A stretch of 24,571 nucleotides of DNA, taken from Desulfatirhabdium sp040755275 (GTDB taxonomy: Bacteria; Desulfobacterota; Desulfobacteria; Desulfobacterales; Desulfatirhabdiaceae). The stretch spans positions 1 through 24,571 of the forward strand of contig JBFMBE010000036.1 of NCBI GenBank assembly GCA_040755275.1, written 5' to 3'. Under the pieces are notes generated by a model. That model was not told the origin of the DNA, ran no database searches, and saw only the letters and a list, made by a program, of their open reading frames with translations. Position 1 is the stretch's first letter; the number at the start of each line of letters is the position of its first letter. The translations under genes and the position numbers were made by a program. Below are positions 22,180 to 24,571 of the stretch, piece by piece.

Positions 22180-24054
22180 TCATTTCGGCTCATCGAACCG
22201 GCATGTCAACACAAGCACATCTTCTTCGAATTTTTTGTTCACCCGGTAGGGCAGGGTCTCGAAAAGGCGGATCATACCCTTGTTATCGTGGTTGGTGAAG
22301 GCGATCAATCCAGAAATGCCATTCTTTCTGGCCGCTTCGGCCAGTTTGTGGAGGAGTATCTTTCCGAGTTTCTTTCCCTGCCAGGCCCGGCTGACCGAAA
22401 AGGCCACCTCCGCCAGATTTTTGGAATCTTCGATCAAGTATTCGCCGACAGCCACCACCCGACCAAAACCGAATTCCCCCACGACAGCCAACAACGTGAG
22501 GTTGTTCACATAATCGATCTGGGAAATGCCTTGCATTTCCTTTCGGAGAAAACTGGTTTTTTCATGAAAGAACCGGGAGATGACATCGTTTTTATCGAGG
22601 GTGTAGAAATGCTCCTGAATGCGCCGCTCGTCTACGGGCTTTGCCGGCCGGATCGTCACGATCTCACCGTCGATCTTGATGTTTTCCTCGAGCTCGACGG
22701 GATAGATCCCATGGATCGACTCGGTAAGGGTTCGCTCCTGGCTGAACAGTCCCATCTTCTTCGCCTCGAAAAAGAGCTCGTCTCGGAAATCCGGGTGGGC
22801 GATACTGATCATGGCAAGGGCTCTTTCCTGGAAACTCTTGCCGAAGAGATTCACCACCCCGAATTCCGTTGCAACGTAATGGACGTCCCCTCTGGGGATG
22901 ACGATGGCCCGATCGTTCAACAGCGGAACGATCCGGCTTTTCTTTCCCGTTGCATCGGTTGCGGGCATGAGCAAGATCGATTTGCCTCCTTCTGACTGAG
23001 TGGCCCCCCGAATGAAGTCCATCATTCCGGTGACCCCGGAAAACTGCGTGTACGGCAGGGAATCGGCCGCTACTTGTCCGGTCAGATCCATTGCCGTAAC
23101 GACGTTCAGAGCGACCATCCGGTTGTGTTGAGCGATGATGGAGGGATTGTTCACGTAATCCGACGGATGGAATTCCACCGCCGGATTGTCGTGGATGAAT
23201 TCATACAGATTCGCATCCCCGATGGCCGTGCTGGCCACCATCTTGCCGTCGTTGAAGCCTTTGCAGCGGTTGGTGATCACGCCTGCAGAGTACAGGTGCA
23301 TGATATCGCTTGTCAGATACTGAGTATGGATGCCGAGATCGTTCTTGTCCTGGAGGGCCAGCATCGTCGCTTGGGGGGTTGTGCCCGGACTGATCTGAAT
23401 GGTGGACCCGTCCTCGATATGCCGGGAAATAAGCCTTCCAATGGTATTGGCGGCCTCCAGGTCGGGTGTTTTTGGAATGGCGAGCAGAGGCTCCTCGTAT
23501 TCCACAAAAATATCGACATCGTTCACATTGATGAAGCTCTGACCCAGAACCCGCGGCATCCTCGGATTGATCTGTGCGATGACGAGATCTGCAGACTGAG
23601 CCGCTGCCAGGGTGATATCCACGGAAATGCCGAGGCTCAACCATCCGAAATCGTCGGGTGGTGACGTTTGGATGAGGGCGATGTGAATCGGCATCATCCG
23701 GCTCTTGAAGAGTCGAGGAATGGCGGAAAGATTCAGGGGGGTGATGAAGCGCAGGTTGCGGGACAAACTCTTGGGCTTGGCCGATCCCAGATAGAAGGAT
23801 CGGATATTCATGATCTGATCCTGGGTCTTGTTGGCGATCAGACTCAAGGGGGTACTTTCAAGGGACATGACCCGGACAATTTCGATGTCCATGAAGCTGC
23901 TCGAGGCATTGGCCAGCACCCGAACCAGATGTTGGGGCTCTCCGCAGGATGAGCCGATGAACACCCGCTGACCCGGTCTAATCATCGCGATGGCTTCTTC
24001 AGCGGTTTTCTTGTTCAGGATGTAGTGATCCGGCCAGAAATGGGGCTTGACCAT
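22180..24054 (-). CDS. Acetyl-CoA hydrolase/transferase-like domain fused to Pat-type GNAT acetyltransferase
   Basis: The 624-residue protein starts at the ATG at 24054 behind AAAGGAGG; an upstream in-frame ATG (24126) has no comparable site. Residues 1 to about 455 form an acetyl-CoA hydrolase/CoA-transferase fold. FHPSDYVNNPSIIAQHN (295-311), FSGVTGMMDFIRGATQSEGG (338-357) and HYVATEFGVVNLFGK (392-406) are close to the family consensus. Where that family has its catalytic Glu (GIHTE), this protein has GIHTQ (Q245, codon CAG). Residues about 465-624 form a GNAT domain of the PatZ-like protein-acetyltransferase type (VTIRPAKPVDERRI, NDVISRFF, VAFSVSRAWQGKKLG). No membrane segment is seen. It lies 49 bp upstream of the AcsV-like gene. 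The domains are clear; a regulatory rather than metabolic role is inferred. Confidence 0.85.
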   Translation of the reverse strand: MVKPHFWPDHYILNKKTAEEAIAMIRPGQRVFIGSSCGEPQHLVRVLANASSSFMDIEIVRVMSLESTPLSLIANKTQDQIMNIRSFYLGSAKPKSLSRNLRFITPLNLSAIPRLFKSRMMPIHIALIQTSPPDDFGWLSLGISVDITLAAAQSADLVIAQINPRMPRVLGQSFINVNDVDIFVEYEEPLLAIPKTPDLEAANTIGRLISRHIEDGSTIQISPGTTPQATMLALQDKNDLGIHTQYLTSDIMHLYSAGVITNRCKGFNDGKMVASTAIGDANLYEFIHDNPAVEFHPSDYVNNPSIIAQHNRMVALNVVTAMDLTGQVAADSLPYTQFSGVTGMMDFIRGATQSEGGKSILLMPATDATGKKSRIVPLLNDRAIVIPRGDVHYVATEFGVVNLFGKSFQERALAMISIAHPDFRDELFFEAKKMGLFSQERTLTESIHGIYPVELEENIKIDGEIVTIRPAKPVDERRIQEHFYTLDKNDVISRFFHEKTSFLRKEMQGISQIDYVNNLTLLAVVGEFGFGRVVAVGEYLIEDSKNLAEVAFSVSRAWQGKKLGKILLHKLAEAARKNGISGLIAFTNHDNKGMIRLFETLPYRVNKKFEEDVLVLTCRFDEPK

Positions 24055-24141
24055 GGTGCCTCCTTTCGGTGGGAAAACAGAGGAAATGCTCCCGGCATGT
24101 GTACCCGATCGAGAAATGATTATCAAGAAGGAACATCGGAA

Positions 24142-24571
24142 TTAATCAGAGTGCTTTTTCTTCCGCCACAATGTCACCGGACTGATTCCAAGAATTCGGC
24201 AGGCTTCCGTTTTTTGATTTCCGCATGCTTGAAGAACCATTTCGATATATCGCCTTTCCAACTCCTGAAGAGAGGGAAAATCGATCGCAAGTTGGGGAAG
24301 GATCTCTCTCGGGTTTTCAGCCATATGGATGGGAAAATGATCGATTTCGACGGCATTCTCCCCGGCCAGAATAGCCGCATATTCAACCCAGTTGGCCAAT
24401 TCCCGAATGTTTCCCGGCCAATGATAAGATTCCAGAAAACGCATCGCCCTTGGCGTGAATCCCATCGATCTGGGCTGATGTAAAGACAGAAAATGCCGGG
24501 CAAGGATCGGAATATCCTGTTTTCTTTCCCGAAGCGGCTGAATGAAAAGTGGAAATACGGCGATCCGATAA
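24142..24571 (-). CDS. Sigma-54-dependent transcriptional regulator, C-terminal part (cut by window edge)
   Basis: Only the last 142 or so residues are in the window; the frame stays open to the edge at 24571, so the ATG at 24465 is internal. The visible part starts in the AAA+ domain with YRIAVFPLFIQPLRERKQDI, equal to the conserved LPPLRER region of enhancer-binding proteins. It continues with YHWPGNIRELANWVEYA (the WPGNxREL motif) and a C-terminal Fis-type helix-turn-helix (KTEACRILGISPVTLWRKKK). Its sensor domain is outside the window. It is followed 87 bp later by the CoA-transferase/GNAT gene; no -24/-12 promoter is seen in that gap. Targets are unknown. Confidence 0.9.
   Translation of the reverse strand, partial: YRIAVFPLFIQPLRERKQDIPILARHFLSLHQPRSMGFTPRAMRFLESYHWPGNIRELANWVEYAAILAGENAVEIDHFPIHMAENPREILPQLAIDFPSLQELERRYIEMVLQACGNQKTEACRILGISPVTLWRKKKHSD

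Noticed and set aside
24142..24465. Reading the last gene as a complete 107-residue Fis-like protein
   Set aside because: The frame stays open to the window edge and the upstream part encodes the conserved AAA+ LPPLRER-like region, so it is a truncated enhancer-binding protein.

Overview
The window looks like chromosomal DNA from an anaerobic, moderately GC-rich Gram-negative bacterium, most likely a sulfate-reducing Desulfobacterota (Desulfobacterales-like). It combines a bacterial-type carbon monoxide dehydrogenase/acetyl-CoA synthase (CODH/ACS, Wood-Ljungdahl) operon, a corrinoid-protein reactivase, a sigma-54 activator and a Tol-Pal envelope system. The taxonomic guess rests on gene content and repeat style, not on a marker gene. 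Only the first gene is on the + strand.

Region 1 (1-4937): a UbiB/AarF kinase-like gene on + converges with, and overlaps by 23 bp, a minus-strand SAM-hydrolysing DUF62 gene. That gene closes a ruvC-ruvA-ruvB Holliday-junction cluster. Region 2 (4937-10161): a complete tolQ-tolR-tolA-tolB-pal-cpoB operon on the minus strand. cpoB overlaps ruvC by one base, so envelope and recombination genes form one long minus-strand array (tolQ first, SAM hydrolase last). Hairpins lie before tolQ and between pal and cpoB.

Region 3 (10162-11340): a DUF3786 gene, a 136-bp element with nested inverted repeats (likely a non-autonomous mobile element or REP/MITE-like repeat), and a clear intrinsic terminator that closes the acs operon. 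Region 4 (11341-20171): acsD-acsA-acsB-acsC-acsE in transcription order on the minus strand. These encode the corrinoid protein small subunit, CODH, ACS, corrinoid protein large subunit and methyl-H4folate methyltransferase. All cluster-ligand cysteines I looked for in CODH and ACS are present. The operon has a leader of about 250 bp with possible hairpins and a palindrome next to a -35-like hexamer. AcsD carries an unusual tail of about 190 residues rich in Ala, Lys, Glu and Pro.

Region 5 (20172-24571): a RACo/AcsV-like 2Fe-2S ASKHA activator of the corrinoid protein, then a fusion of an acetyl-CoA hydrolase/transferase-like domain with a Pat-type GNAT acetyltransferase, then the C-terminal part of a sigma-54 enhancer-binding regulator cut by the window edge.

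Together, AcsE moves a methyl group from methyl-H4folate to the cobalt of AcsC/AcsD, AcsA makes or uses CO, AcsB joins methyl, CO and CoA, and the AcsV-like protein rescues oxidised Co(II). The most interesting candidate is the fusion at 22180-24054. Its CoA-transferase domain has Gln where this family normally has the catalytic Glu, so it may be an acyl-CoA-sensing pseudoenzyme that controls a protein acetyltransferase, a parallel to PatZ built on a different scaffold.
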